Below, piece after piece: positions 12,576 through 25,800 of a stretch of 64,000 bases of DNA. Location of the stretch: assembly GCA_004194705.1 (NCBI GenBank), contig SADC01000127.1, positions 1 through 64,000 on the forward strand. Reading direction: 5' to 3'. Made by a program: the position numbers and the translations under genes. The notes beneath the pieces were generated by a model, which saw only the letters and a list, made by a program, of their open reading frames with translations, was not told the origin of the DNA and made no database searches. Each line of letters begins with the position of its first letter. Positions within the stretch are counted from its first letter, which is position 1. The DNA comes from Ditylenchus dipsaci. Its lineage: Eukaryota > Nematoda > Chromadorea > Rhabditida > Anguinidae.

Positions 12576-13872
12576 TTCAAATTCATCATTTTTGAACAAA
12601 GAGTCATTTTTAAAAATGGAAAATAGCCTATTCCGGAAGGGACAAAAAATTTAAAAAATTGCGGACGGTTTCCGGACGGGAAAAACCCTAAAAATTCGCG
12701 GGCATGGGACGGGGCGTGCCGGTTAAAAATAAAGGCTTAGGTTTAAGCTAGGCGTTGACGGCAAATGTTCAGACTTACTTAAACATGCCAAAAACTCGTG
12801 TTCGAGCCTTGGTGCAATCCAGGCTTAAAATCTCTCGGCCTGCGGCCCGGCCCGGTCAGCAATTTCAACTGGCCACACTCAACTGGCCACACGAAAATTT
12901 AACAATATTTTATAAAAATTTCGAGAAAATTTTCTTGTGAACCAACATTCGAAAAATTTTTGGGCTTTTGGGACCGGGTTCGGGCCGGGCTCGGGCGGAC
13001 TTCTATAGTTAAGCAGCGGGCCGGGCGACCAGAATCTGGCCATTGCACAGCCCTGGGGGGGGGGGGGCGAAGGCCAAATAATTCTGATTTTATGGGAGGT
13101 CTCAAGAAGAACAGTGCCAAGCTGGTTTATCCTCTTCTCCTGTAATTTTAATATGACTTTTGTTTGATTTTTGTGCGATTTTTGCTTATTTTGTAGCCCT
13201 TGAGTTTCTGCACAAGTACTGACTAAGCATTATGGAGTTGAACGGAGATATGATATGTCTTGAGCAGATTGAGTGTAATTTTGTTAAACGAGAAAATTTT
13301 GGGTTCAATGTGGTTTATTCGTGGTTGCATTTCAATGGTTTTATCTGAAAGCAAACAACACACTGTTAGAAAGACCAGACTAAGGCCTTTCTTTCAATCA
13401 CAACAAAAATGATGGGCTCAATAAATTCACTGCTCACCAGCCTGAAAACCATCTGTCTTTCAAAAAGTCATTGTGAAAATTGTACTAATTAAGGGATTAC
13501 ATAAAAGTTCTTGCGCCTGATTTTGCGATGATCACGCTCAGGAGGATCCGAAATAATCATAGTACAGCGTTAAAGGGCCATGGCCACGCGTTTCGGATTG
13601 TCCCCGCCAATTCAAAATTTCGCCTAATTATTGAACTTCTGTACGGATTTTTCAACTTGGTTTCCAACAAAACAAGGCCTAGAATTTAATTTTAGGTGTA
13701 GTTGTGTTAAAAAACCAAGTTAAAAAAATTTGTACAAAAGTTCAATGATTAGGAAAACTGTTTGAATAGGCGGGGAACAACCGTTGTGGAGACGGCAATG
13801 GCCCTTCAAGTCGAGAATTTCCGTGTGAAATAGAGACAAGATATGTTTAATTTATTTGTTTTTCAAGGTAAG
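12576..13872. other. Interval between K1 and K2
   Basis: No exon recognised. It contains GC-rich patches (12660-12860, 12960-13060) and a poly-G run at 13053. GCACAGCCCTGG at about 13046 reads, on the minus strand, like a hAT-type terminus (CAGGGCTGTGC). A TAGGGCCGTGCAA terminus sits at about 11709 inside K1, but the two do not obviously delimit one element. Confidence 0.45.
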
Positions 13873-16800
13873 ACTATTCATACAACACTCCTAAAGATGT
13901 TCTGGACGAGCTTAATATGCAAATTCAAGATGACATTTTTAACAAAGGAAAAGAGTTGGTAAAGGTCTCCTCTTTGCATGCCTCGTCTTCTTCCCAACCA
14001 GATCTCACAGTCGATGATTTTGAAGACGTTGTGCCTGGAACAGAATATCTTGGAATGGGTGCCTTTGGTGAAGTGTGGAAGGTACAACTGAAAAAAGACA
14101 AGTCGATAGCAAAGAGCGAACCAAAATTTATGCTTTGAAACTTATAAATGGGATATAACTCAAGAAAGTAGGAATGAGATTGATGTTTTATCTCACCTGA
14201 AAAGTATTAAAGAAGAAAAATGCCCATACATAGTAGACATTGAATGTTTTGATAAAGTAAGTAAAATTTAACAAACTAAAATCCTTTTTGACACGAAAAA
14301 GGCGGGTCAGAGGCAGGATTGTTCAAGCGCCGGCGGAGCGCCGGCGCTTAAGCGCCGGCGCTGACCCGGCGCTCCGCCGTTTTCAAAATAAGCGCCGGCG
14401 CCATCTAAGCGCCGGCGCTTAAGGCGCCGGCGCTTAGCCGGCGCTCCCCCGTTTTAGAATAAGCGCCGGCGCTTAGCCGGCGCTCCGCCGTTTTCAAAAT
14501 AAGCGCCGGCGCCAGCTAAGCGCCGGCGCTTAAGGCGCGGCGCTTAGCCGGCGCTCCGCCGGGTATCCGGCGCTTAAACAATCCTGCTCTCTTCTGAATA
14601 TTTTCTCTTTAGATTTTTTCAAACGAATATTTTGAAATTTCCCATTTTTTTTGCAACCCCATTTTACAACTTATAGTGTAGTATATCAAGCAAAAAATAT
14701 TTATCAGAGAGCTTATAAGGTTGTACTATAGATCCCCACACGGGAAGTGATCAGGTTTAGGAGATAACATCATATTCGTGTTTCTCGACCCCGATTTCAT
14801 GAGAAAGCCGCGTGTTTTTTTATTCTGAGAAAAAAATTCGAACCACAGGGGGTGTCATGGTTTTTTTATTTAAAATTTGAAAAATTTGCATTGGCGTTTT
14901 TTGAATTTTGAAGGGATTAAGGGCTGTATTGGGAGGTTAAGGTAACAAAAAGGGACCTTTTTATGAAAGAACGTTAAAAAGTAAATGTTTGTATTCTTAG
15001 ACTACCTACGTTTTTTACCTTTTTGTATGCCAAGCGCTCCCCGGTTACAGAATAAGCGCCGGCGCTCCGCCGGATTCAGAATAGCGCCGGCGCTTAGCCG
15101 GCGCTCCGCCGTTTCAAAATAAGCGCCGGCGCCATCTAAGCGCCGGCGCTTAGGCGCCGGCGCTTAGCCGGCGCTCCCCCGGTTTTAGAATAAGCGCCGG
15201 CGCTGAGCCGGCGCTCCGCCGTTTTCAAAATAAGCGCCGGCGCCAGCTAAGCGCCGGCGCTTAAGGCGCCGGCGCTTAGCCGGCGCTCCGCCGGGTAGCC
15301 GGCGCTTAAACAATCCTGGTCAGAGGAGTGTTGATTTAGTGCAGAATTTTATGCAGAACATGATGGCGCGGTTTTCTCTTCATCCATTGACAAAGTACAG
15401 TCTACTCTCGTTAAACTGGCACTCCAATAAACGGGCACCCTCGATAAACTGGCACTTTGAAAAGGCCCTATTTGCTGGTCGACAGAGTAATTAGGCAAGT
15501 AACATCCCACTAAACTGGCACCCCGATAAACTGGCACCCCAGGCTGGTCCCCAGGGGTGCCAGTTTATCGAGAGTAGACTGTAGGTGAAAAAGTGTCCGA
15601 GAGGGAACCCTCGAAAAAGGGTATGTGGATTGAAAATTTTTTTCTGCTAGTAAAACCCTTGATTTTGAGACCGGATTTGTGTTTAGCATAGTCGATTTCT
15701 TCTAAAACCGCTCTTGGAATTACAATTTCGAATTCCGCCCAAGACAATGAATATTCGATTTTCAAATTTAAAAAAAAAAATTTGAGCGAAATTCAAAATT
15801 TGACCGTGTTTTGTGAATTCAAAGAGCAGTTTCAAAAGCGAAACAACTATGCTAAACGTGAATCCTGTGTCAGAATTGAGGGTCACATTGGCATAAAAAA
15901 CACACACAATCATGTTCAGCATAAAATTCTGCGCTAAAAGCAACATTCCTCACGACATACTTTTCTAGTGCTAAAGGGGCAGCGTGTGGTAACACTTCAC
16001 TTAAGGTTGCCAGAGAATCGGGAGAGGAGAAATTTGAGATAATGTCTTTTGTGCTAGAATAAAATTTAGTATTCAGTTAATTTTAGAACAAAAAGAGCAA
16101 GCAAATTTTCTCTCACTCGAAAAATGAGAAAAATGTTGAAAAAGCCGAAAAATATGATTCTATAAACCTCAAGAGCGCCGGCGATAAGCGAAATGTTTTT
16201 TGGTTGATTTTGGTAGACATAAGGAAAAAAGTCAAAAAATTCAAAAATTCACACCAACAAGGAAAAAAATCTGACGAGGGGGGCACGTTTTCGAAGTGCT
16301 GATTAGCAAAAGTGGACCCACTATAGAATACCCCCCCCCCCAAAAATCCGACCTTTTAAAACTTAAGTAAAAAGTACCCGATTTATGTCCCAGACCCCGG
16401 AAAATGTGCGCAAACTCTTCATTAGTCACAACTTTCGTACGCTGGCCTACCCCCAAGCCTAAGGGCTAAGCCTAAACTTGTTGTTTACAAGGGTAGTTGC
16501 AGCATTTTGAAAAGGTCGGATTTTGGGGGGGGGGGATCTATAGTAGCGCCCAAAAGTGTAATATGCGATAAAATACAGCATATAACTTTAGAAACTCAAA
16601 ATAACATATAAAACGAGAGATTTTTAAATAGGCTGAAAGCCATGATATCATGGTTTTTCGGGAACTTCAAGTGGCCCATTCTCCCCAACTTTTCAATATG
16701 ATATGGTAAAAAGGGCAACAATTCACTATAGAAGTCTCGAGTGCTCTACACAAAGCTGCAAAATAAACGTCTCAGCGAGGTCTTTGAAAAAGACACTAAT

Positions 16801-19800
16801 TGAGACTCCCTAGTTTGAACAAATAATAAAGAATGGACGGTACTTTTTCTGCCCCCGAATTACTTTTTCTGCCCCCAAATTTTAAATCCCCCAATTACTC
16901 TTTTTGCCCCCAAATTACTTTTTTCTGCCCCCAAATTTTCAAAAAAAATGCCCCCAAATTTTCGTTCTGTGGATATAGGGCTAATTCAGTGTCCCCTACT
17001 CAACTTTTTCATTGTTTTATGGTTTTCATGTGTTTTAAGTATCTTGTTGTGTGCTAGTCTCACAAAATTGACCATTAGTGAGGTATTTTGGTTAGTCATT
17101 TTCAACTATTTATAGGCCTTATTTTTCTTGTTTTCAGCCTATATTTGACTTCTGGTGGTTGATTTTTTTTACTTTTCAGGTTTTTTTTTCAATTATCATT
17201 ATTCGTTATCTTAATGAGGCTATCCAGAACCTTTGGGGCCCCACTCGCCAGAACCAAAGGGGTCCCAGTCATTTTAAGTCTAATCTATGCGAAAAATAAG
17301 TAAGCGCGAATTCAAATTGAACATTTTTTTGCATAGATTAGACTTAAAATGACTGGGACCCCTTTGGTTCTGGCGATGGGGCCCCAAAGGTTCTGTTGCT
17401 CCCTTAATGAAATAATTCCTAGCTCTGAACCACAGACTTTTAAGAATCTGCATGTTTGATATTCACTTAGTACTTTTTTGTTTTTAGTAGTTTTAGTTAC
17501 CACACATACCACGATCACTGACCAAACTGTCGTCTATGACCTGAAATACTGATCGATAAAAGACAGCAAAAGAAAAATTCCGCGATCAGAATAAAATGTC
17601 TGATGACCCATTCTATCTGAAAATTAATGATATAAATCTAGCAAACGATGATGGTAAAATAGTATGTGGCTTATAACCATTCTCGCTAGGCAGCCTCTTG
17701 CATGAAGTTAACGTGCTCCGACAGCTATGTTACGAAGGCCTAGCCATACTGTCTCGAAGGTGGAGCACGAAGGCACATAGAGAGTGACATTGCTACCACA
17801 TACAGCTTGACAAAGTCAATAGTTATCACACTGACGAAAAAATTCTGAATTGACGTTACGTGCGCTGACGACTTTTTCAAGCTGTATGAGAATTGTGTCA
17901 AAAATAAAAATTACTTGATCAGCCAATCTGAATCACAAATACAAGCTTCTGAAAACAACATCTAAAAGCTAAAAAATAAAAACTAAGCCAACCGATGCGA
18001 GAATCCTTTGATTGTTGGACAACTTTAACATTGATCTTGAGCTCTTCTCACTGTAATCTGTGAAATTTACCTGAAAAACCACCATGAAAAGTAAAAAATC
18101 AACCACCAGAAGTCAAATATAGGCTGAAAACAAAAAAAAAAGGCCTATAAATAGTTGAAAATGACTAACCAAAATACCTCACTAATGGTCAATTTGTGAG
18201 ACTAGCACACAACAAGATACTTAAAACACATGAAAACCATAAAACAATGAAAAAAGTCGAGTAGGACACTGAATTAGCCTATATCCACAGAACGAAAATT
18301 GGGGGCATTTTTTTGAAAATTTGGGGCAGAAAAAAGTAATTTGGGGGCAAAAAAGAGTAATTAGGGGATTTGAAATTTGGGGCAGAAAAAAGTACCGTCC
18401 ATAAAGAATACTCCTGTAAATAATACCGTAAAAATAACTGTAAATAATACCGCTTCTTCACGAGTCGTCGCCTCCAAGCCTAAACCAAAAAGCCTTTAAC
18501 AAATTTCCACACCCGTCTATTAAATTTTCTATACAGGACAAATCAATTTCGATTTTATTTGCTTTCGCAAATTTTGTTTCTAACATTATATACCGTATTT
18601 CTCTAATTTAGCCCCTCCTCTTTTTTGACTAGAACTTCAGAGTTAGGGCTATTTTTAATTTACAATTTCAAAATTTTTGGGTATCCAAAAATTTAGCCCA
18701 GGGGCTAAGTTAGAGGAAATACAGTAGGCGGTAATTTAAAAAATTTAACATTTTGTATTATGTAGGCACGGCATCCACATCAACCTATTGATAAAGATGA
18801 AAAAGTATACCGAATAGTAATGGAGTATATTGAAGCAGTACATTACAAAAGTATTAAATAAAAAAGAGCCTATAAATGAAGATTTTGCACGTTCAGTTCT
18901 CCTTCAAGTAGCAAAAGCACTTAATTGGCTACACAATAACAATGTTATTCATAGAGATGTAAAACCTGAAAATATTATGTTTGAAAATCAAGTACAATCT
19001 GGGTATCCTAGTTCTAGTTCTTCAGTAAAGGCAAAGGTTCGTTAATCTTTAAATCGCAGATTTGATGCTTAGAGAGAATAACCGCTTAGGCTCTACTAAT
19101 CGGACGCTCTCTAACAAAAAAGCCCCTTAGACTTAGACAAGCACACTCTGGTACGTTTCTGTATATTACCAATTTTACCAATCTCGCTGTGATGTTTGCT
19201 TGAGTACCTAAAAATTGATTTTTTTAAAGTGAACGGGCATGTTGAGTTTATTACAGGGACGAGAATTGTACTTGTTTAAAAAATTCTACTTATTCGAGAC
19301 CCCAAATCTTTTTTATTTATAAAGTTTTACCTCAAAATCTTTTTGTGCTTAAAAAAATACAGAAAACAAAGCGCATTTCCCTTCGAAAAAGGTTAAAATG
19401 AACTTTTTCGAAAAATGTAATTTTTTCCAATAATATTCATTCCCAACTCTAGTATATTAGCTCTTAGTATTTGAACAATCCCTTTTGATGGATAAACTCA
19501 GAACATCATTCTAAGCATTTCTAAATATACATAAAAGTAGGGTTGTTACACAGTTCGATTTTTTCTAAAATTTTGACCTCATTTCTTGTTTTTATGCTAC
19601 TTTTTTCTAAAACTTTGAGCCCGTTACCCCGATTCGAAAGCATAGAATGTTGGCTACCCAATGGCATAAAATTTCTTGGTTTGGTTCACGAAAATGCATA
19701 TATTTTATTGCAAACACTTTCGAATTATTCGAACTATTCGAATTAAAAGTTCGAAAATAATTCGAAATAATTCGAAAGTGTTTGTAATAAAATATTGCAT

Positions 19801-22800
19801 TTTCGTGAACCAAAGCAAGAAATTTTTATACCATTGGATAGCCAACATTCTAGGCTTTCGAACGTGGGGTAATTGTTCAAAATTTTAGAAAAAAAGTAGC
19901 ATAAAAACAAGAAATAAGGTCAAAATTTAGAAAAAATCGAGTTAACTGTGTAACAACCCTACGTAAAAGGTAGGTCTGAGCCCGTATTCAGGGCGCAAAT
20001 CGACAGAAAATAAGATAGATTTCGGGCCGATTTCGGAACCGATTTTGGGACAACTGTTCCCATTTTGGACTGATTTTAAATTTGCTGTTTCTAGTGGGAA
20101 TCGAACTTTCGAGCCTCAACTTATTGCTGAAGCTTTAGTCACTCGGCTATTGGTGCATTATCGAATCCCCAACCATTTTGAGGCTATACAGTATTTCCTC
20201 TACTTAGAGCCCATGCTCCATTAAGCGACATGTTCTAATAAGTGCCCATGCTAAAGGAAGGTCGAAAAATAAGCGCCCATGCTCTAATAAGCGCCATGCT
20301 TCAATAAGCTCCCGTCCTACTCCATTTTGGTCAATTTATTTTTGGCTTAACACTATTTGGGTTTGCTCCTTTGTTTTTTGGACTTAAGGTGTTTTTCTAT
20401 GATAAACGTTGAACAAAAAGGTCTATTTTTAGTGCCAATTGTCGTTAGTTTTAATCTCAGCAGTGTCAGCTCCGATAGGTTGAATATAAGCGCCCATGCT
20501 GTAATATGCGCCCATGTTCTAATAAGCGCCCATGCTGGAGGGAGGTCGAAAATAAGCGCCTACGGCTCTCTTTAGAAGAAATACGGTATGCTAGATTTGG
20601 GTGTCATATCATATTCGCGTTTAGGTGTACAGAATTCCATGCTTAATTCAATGCATTCAAATCAATACAAAAGCCGGTAAAACAAGCTGCATAAGAAATG
20701 ATGAAACAGGTGGTACAAAAGACGGTACAAAAATTGGTACAACAAACGATAAAACAATCGGCAAAACAAGCGGTACAAAAAATCTATTACAAATCGGTAC
20801 GAAATCAGTATAAAAATCGGTTCCAAAATCGGAGCGATTTTGGAACCGATCTGTTCCAAAAACAGCCCCGAAAATAGAACAGAATCGGTTCCGAAATCGG
20901 ACCGATTTTTACAATTTGCGCCCTGAATACGGGCTCTGGTGTCTAAACATGGTTTAAAATGTGTTTTTAACAGGAATTGGAATAATTAAATTTTGAAAAA
21001 GTACATTTTTCGAAAAAAAAAGTTTTTGATGTCGAAATTTAGGCGCTTATTTACTTTTTCACTGATTAAGTAATTAATTAAGTAACTCCTAAGTAATTTT
21101 TTATATGCTTAAAACGATGAAAAAAAGTAATTTTCTGACATTTTTCCACACAAAAAATTCATTGTTTGGAAAAAAATAGAAAAAACACTTACTTACTGTA
21201 GACATGATTCCGAGCAAGACTCTTGATCGAAAATGCATAAAGAGACTCTTTTGCCCAGCTAGAGTGACCAAAACGGGGTAGAATACCTTAATAGAGGTAA
21301 TTTATCTTGGTCCTCAAGTCAAAAAGTCACATTGTGGTCAAACATTTTTGTTCTATGCAAATCTAGCTAATCTTAGACTCCGAGCTTTCGAATAAATGGC
21401 CGATCAAGAATTTCAGGCTTAAATAAACAAAGATATGGCCAAAACAAATGTGTCTGAAAAAGTTTGATAACCTGTACTTTCGAAAAAGAGAAGAGTTGGG
21501 GTCCCAAAAGAAGGACAAATCTTTTTAAAAAGTGGTTTTTAACCACTTTTGAAAGACATTAGGGGAAGGGTAATAGGCTTGATTGTAGGCAGGGCCGCAA
21601 CTTGAACTTCTCAGAGGGGGGGGGTGTTGGAATAATTTGCCTAATTTCGCCTCTTTTGGTAAAAGAAAAGGGGGAGTGTTTGCCATGAAGAGCGGGGCGG
21701 TTGGTGCTCTCATGAGACGCCCCTTTCCCTCCCCAAATTGTGGCCCTGAAGACGGGAGGGGTGTTGTAACCCTATAAAACGCAACATACTGCACTTTCAC
21801 GTCGAACTTTGGTGTTTTTAAAAATTTGTAAGCAAGTATGCAATTCGTTTTTGCAAAAACGAGCTGCATCATAGTGTGCCATCGAAGGGTTGAGTGCTAT
21901 GGTATGAAAAAAGATACGGTCGCCACATTTAGACTATGAAATTTGTTCGTTGAAATTAAATTTCAGTTGTTTGATTTTGGACGTTCAATCATTGGAAATG
22001 ACAAGTTCCAGTCAATATACGAAGAAAAGATAACAGATTTCCGTCCGAGAGGTGAAGTTTTAAGCTTTGTTTTGTCTTTTAAAAAAGGTTGGAAATTTCT
22101 AAAGAAAAAAATAGTGCTGATAACATTCATAATGAACTCTCAAAGTACTGAGCGCGGTCAGTTTCGCTTTTTTGTTGAGATTATATTTAAGAATCCTAAT
22201 CTGCAGAAAATAAAATTAAATAAAAAATTTGCAAGCCAGAAAAGATACGCGTACACACATTAGAATCAAGAAATATAGGCGGTCATTTTGACGCAAAGCA
22301 TGTAAATAATTTATTGCTATATAATAGAGATCGTAAAAATCGAAATGCAAACCACGCCACTTCTCCAAAGAGTATTTTTCTCTAAGTGTACTATTTTGGG
22401 TTCGCTTGATTTTTTTAAGTTTTCTTTTTTGCAATGCGTAACGCACTAACTAAGGCTTAGGTTTAGGCTTAGGATGGTATTCGATAGATATCCCCCCGCA
22501 TATATCCCCCCAGCATATATCCCCCCGACAATATCCCCCCGACATATATCCCCCCGCAGATATCCCCCAACATATATCCCCCCGCAGATATCCCCCCAGC
22601 AGTTGATGGTATATATCTCCCCACATATATTCCCCAACACTTATCTCCCAGCATATATCTCCCCAGTATATATCTCCCCATATATACAGTCCACCACTGA
22701 ACCTGGTATTATCCATCGCTTAGCAACCTGAATACTGCTCTAGTAAATTCACCCTCTACAAACTACCTCTCTACATACTCGCCCCTCAGTAAATTCCCAT

Positions 22801-25800
22801 GCGGTAAATTCCCCTCCACATTTAGAGGTTACAGGTTCAAATCCTGGTGGTAGCAGACATTTTTTTCTTGAATAACGGTCATAAAATATTTATTATAAGA
22901 CCAGTAATCCTCAAAGTGGGTAGGACATCACCTGGTACCCTTCTCTAAATGGGTATTCACCTCCAGAATCTAAAATTTTGAATTTAGCTAATTATCATCA
23001 TCCGTAAAAATAAAAATTATTATACCCTATCCAGAATTGTGTCCTGAACGCGCTTTGGTGATAGTATCCGCCTGGGTGGCCTACAAAATTAAAATTTCTT
23101 AAGAATAAAAATAAACCAATTTTTATAACTTAAAATTGCGTGAGGAATGGGTTTGTTAAGACTAAAAGTGCGATTTTACCTACCTAACCCAAACCTGGGG
23201 TGGATACCATCTGCACAGGTTCATATGCAGGTAACAGTAGAGGTATATTCACCCAAATGACCTGAAAAGTTGAACCCTTGTCTTTTCATATCTAAAATTA
23301 GGTAAAAAGGTATGCACCCAGGTGGATTCGAACCAGCAACTTCTACATCACCCCTGAGAATCCATAAACCAAACCAGTGGTCGACCACTTGGATCAAAAA
23401 TTTTTTACGTTTTCGGGTTTCAAAACAACTTTTCTGCACTAATTCGAGCATGCTGAAGATGGTTTGAGACAGTGATAAAATTACGTTTTATCGACAAATT
23501 TTTGAGTTATCACTAACGATTGATTTATCAAAATCAATCGTTAGCAATAAGTCGAAAATTTCTCGAGAAAACGTGATTTTGCCACTGTCAAACCATCTTC
23601 AGCATGCTCGAATTAGTGCAGAAAACATGTTTTGGAACCCGAAAACGTAAAAAAAAATTTTGATCCAAGTGGACGACCACTTGGTTTTGTTGTCCCTCAG
23701 GATAAGTACCTACCCCGATATGGGTGTGTGGTTAGTGAAATCAAAACTAAGTCCGGTCCCTACGTGTCCCTTATATAAAGAGTCGACTGTATGTGGAGAG
23801 ATAATGCTGGGGAGATATATTTTTTATTTATTTATTGTTTACGTATCAAGTACGCGACTGAATCCATGAAATTCAAGAATATAATTATTGATCAGTAGGT
23901 GATATAAAGAATTTTCCTTCATCCAGAAGGAGAAGAAAAGTGCATTCCATGATGAGTCTATCCACAATTAACAATGTATGGTAAGTCATCAGGCCTAGAA
24001 TAGCTAAAATGGTGATCCACAACCTTGGTCAACTTTCATCTTTGCCACGTCCTTTTCGAAACAGTCATTTGGCAGAAAGGGAAAGTCATCCATGTTGTTG
24101 AGTAGTCGGGGTTTAGAAGATTCAAATTGCCATGGGATCTTGTAATTTCGCCCAGGGGGACGCGGAAGATATTGTTAGTGTGGAAGAGGGGATGATCAAG
24201 AAGCGGTTTGTTGGTATGAGAATTCTTATCCGTGTCTTTGCTTTTGATTGGTGTAATTTTGCCTTGATAATACGAACAGTCTGTCCATTGGCATTGAGTT
24301 TTCGACATTGCTGTCGTTGCTCAAATTGGGCTTGTCGGCTGGCATCGTTCAATGATGATCGGATGAACAAGTTCCTGAATCTAGGTATTTTTTTCAGCTG
24401 TCTTACCTTATTTAGCAAGTGTGATTTGTGGGTTGATGTAGGCAGGACAACTTTGAGAAGCCGTGACTTTGTAGTGTCAAATTTGCCAATTCGATACACT
24501 GATTGAGGTCGCATTCAATATTCAAAATTTCGATAATATCCGAGACAGTTCGATGGTCAGTTGAGCTTTTATCAGAAAACGAATCCGCCAATACTTCTGG
24601 TAGTCCAGCAATAATAATAGATCGACTATGCTCAATATTTTCAAGAGAGGTAGAGTGGGATGTAGTCTTTTGGGAAGTTGGATCCAAATAGGGATTTAAC
24701 TTTTAGAGTTCAATTCCTTGACAATAGCAAATAAATCCTTTACAATAGGCCACAGGGGATTATCTTTCAAGTGTAAAAATGTGTTTTCAATATAGCTTTG
24801 GATTGAAGTAATAGAATTATCGATTGAATTTTGGCCATTATTTTGTGTGTTAAGAAAAATATTGCTGTTTTTAGCAAGCATCCTGACTGACTCAGAGGGA
24901 AAATAGAGGGAAAAACAATGAATAAGCTCAAGAACCGTGAAGAAAATTATATTTCTAGATTCTAGAGAGAAAATAGAAAAACTGCCACCTCTCCGAAAAC
25001 AGAAGAAAGGAATGGATATATGTGGGGAGATATATACCCATAAACTGCTGGGGGGATATCTGCGGGGGGATATATGTGGGGGGATATCTGCGGGGGGATA
25101 TATGTCGGGGGATATATGTCGGGGGGATATATGTCGGGGGGATATATGTCGGGGGATATATGCTGGGGGGATATATGCGGGGGGATATATACTCATAACC
25201 CTTAGGATTAGGCTTAACCCTTAGGCTTTGATGAAAAAGTCTGCTTAGAGAAAAATACTCTTGCAGGGGGGGGGGGGGTCCACTTCATATGCTGTCAATA
25301 GAGATAAATGCAAAACAAACTTGAAACACCAGTTTTTGTTTGCTTTAATATGATCTATTTTCGACACGGTATATTTACTTTTCAGAGTACCTTTGTTCGA
25401 AAAAAAGGCCTGTTTTCTGTCGAATTCTGCACCGGAATACGCTGTGGGACATTTCCGAGTCGGCATTTCCGAGTCGGCCGTTTCCGAGTCGGACATTTCC
25501 GAGTCTTAGCACAAAACGTTAAATTGGCGCTTTTTTGCAGCTTAGTTCACTTTTTCACTTTTTTTTCTTGTTTTATATACAATTTTGGTATCAAAAGGAT
25601 CCTCATCCTGTTAGCTATACAACAACGCCATCAGTGCATGGTTACACAATTATCCTGGCTGAGTTTCAGGTAAAAACACTACTGAAACCAGCTTTTGTCC
25701 GAAAATTTATCATTTTTCGGGCTCAGCTTTATTGGCTTCATTGAAATTTTTGACTCTTATCTAAACCTCACACGTTTTATATGCTAGTATGTAAGATTTG

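Larger units (their letters stand above)
19978..20936. mobile_element. Inverted-repeat element with GAGCCCGTATTCAGGGCGCAA ends, hosting nested repeats
   Basis: GAGCCCGTATTCAGGGCGCA at the left is mirrored by GCGCCCTGAATACGGGCTC at the right. Subterminal stretches iterate GATTTTGGAACCGAT-type and GGTACAAAAA-type modules. It contains the tRNA-like sequence at 20092 and the MITE at 20189. It is also present in copy B (about 43120-44470). No convincing TSD. Confidence 0.7.
22474..25196. mobile_element. 2.7-kb insertion in the telomere-like tract, inverted GATATATG-C/G arrays, ORF1-like relic
   Basis: Copy B lacks this segment and reads straight through the TTAGGC-like tract, so this is an insertion. 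Its ends are inverted arrays: units of ATATATCCCCCCGC on the left (22487-22690) and GGGGGGATATATG on the right (25013-25190). Inside lie a tRNA-like SINE relic (23290), a 320-bp palindrome (23376-23695) and a minus-strand ORF1-like sequence (24122-24930). No reverse transcriptase or DNA transposase is seen. It may be one composite element or nested insertions. The several glycine- or proline-rich frames in the arrays are translations of simple repeat. Confidence 0.7.

Noticed and set aside
14314..15318. CRISPR-like appearance of regularly repeated GC-rich units
   Set aside because: Units overlap, are inverted and lack unique spacers; the tract is the arms of a hAT element with an 8-bp TSD in a eukaryotic intron.
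20092..20157. Functional tRNA gene
   Set aside because: Only the A and B boxes are convincing; the acceptor stem does not pair and the sequence lies inside a transposable element.
22446..22731. Proline- and glycine/tyrosine-rich frames that resemble structural proteins
   Set aside because: They are translations of the GATATATG-C/G simple array on either strand; the same holds for 24937-25224.
24132..24506. 124-codon plus-strand frame
   Set aside because: It is the antisense shadow of the minus-strand ORF1-like sequence, which has the recognisable motif order.
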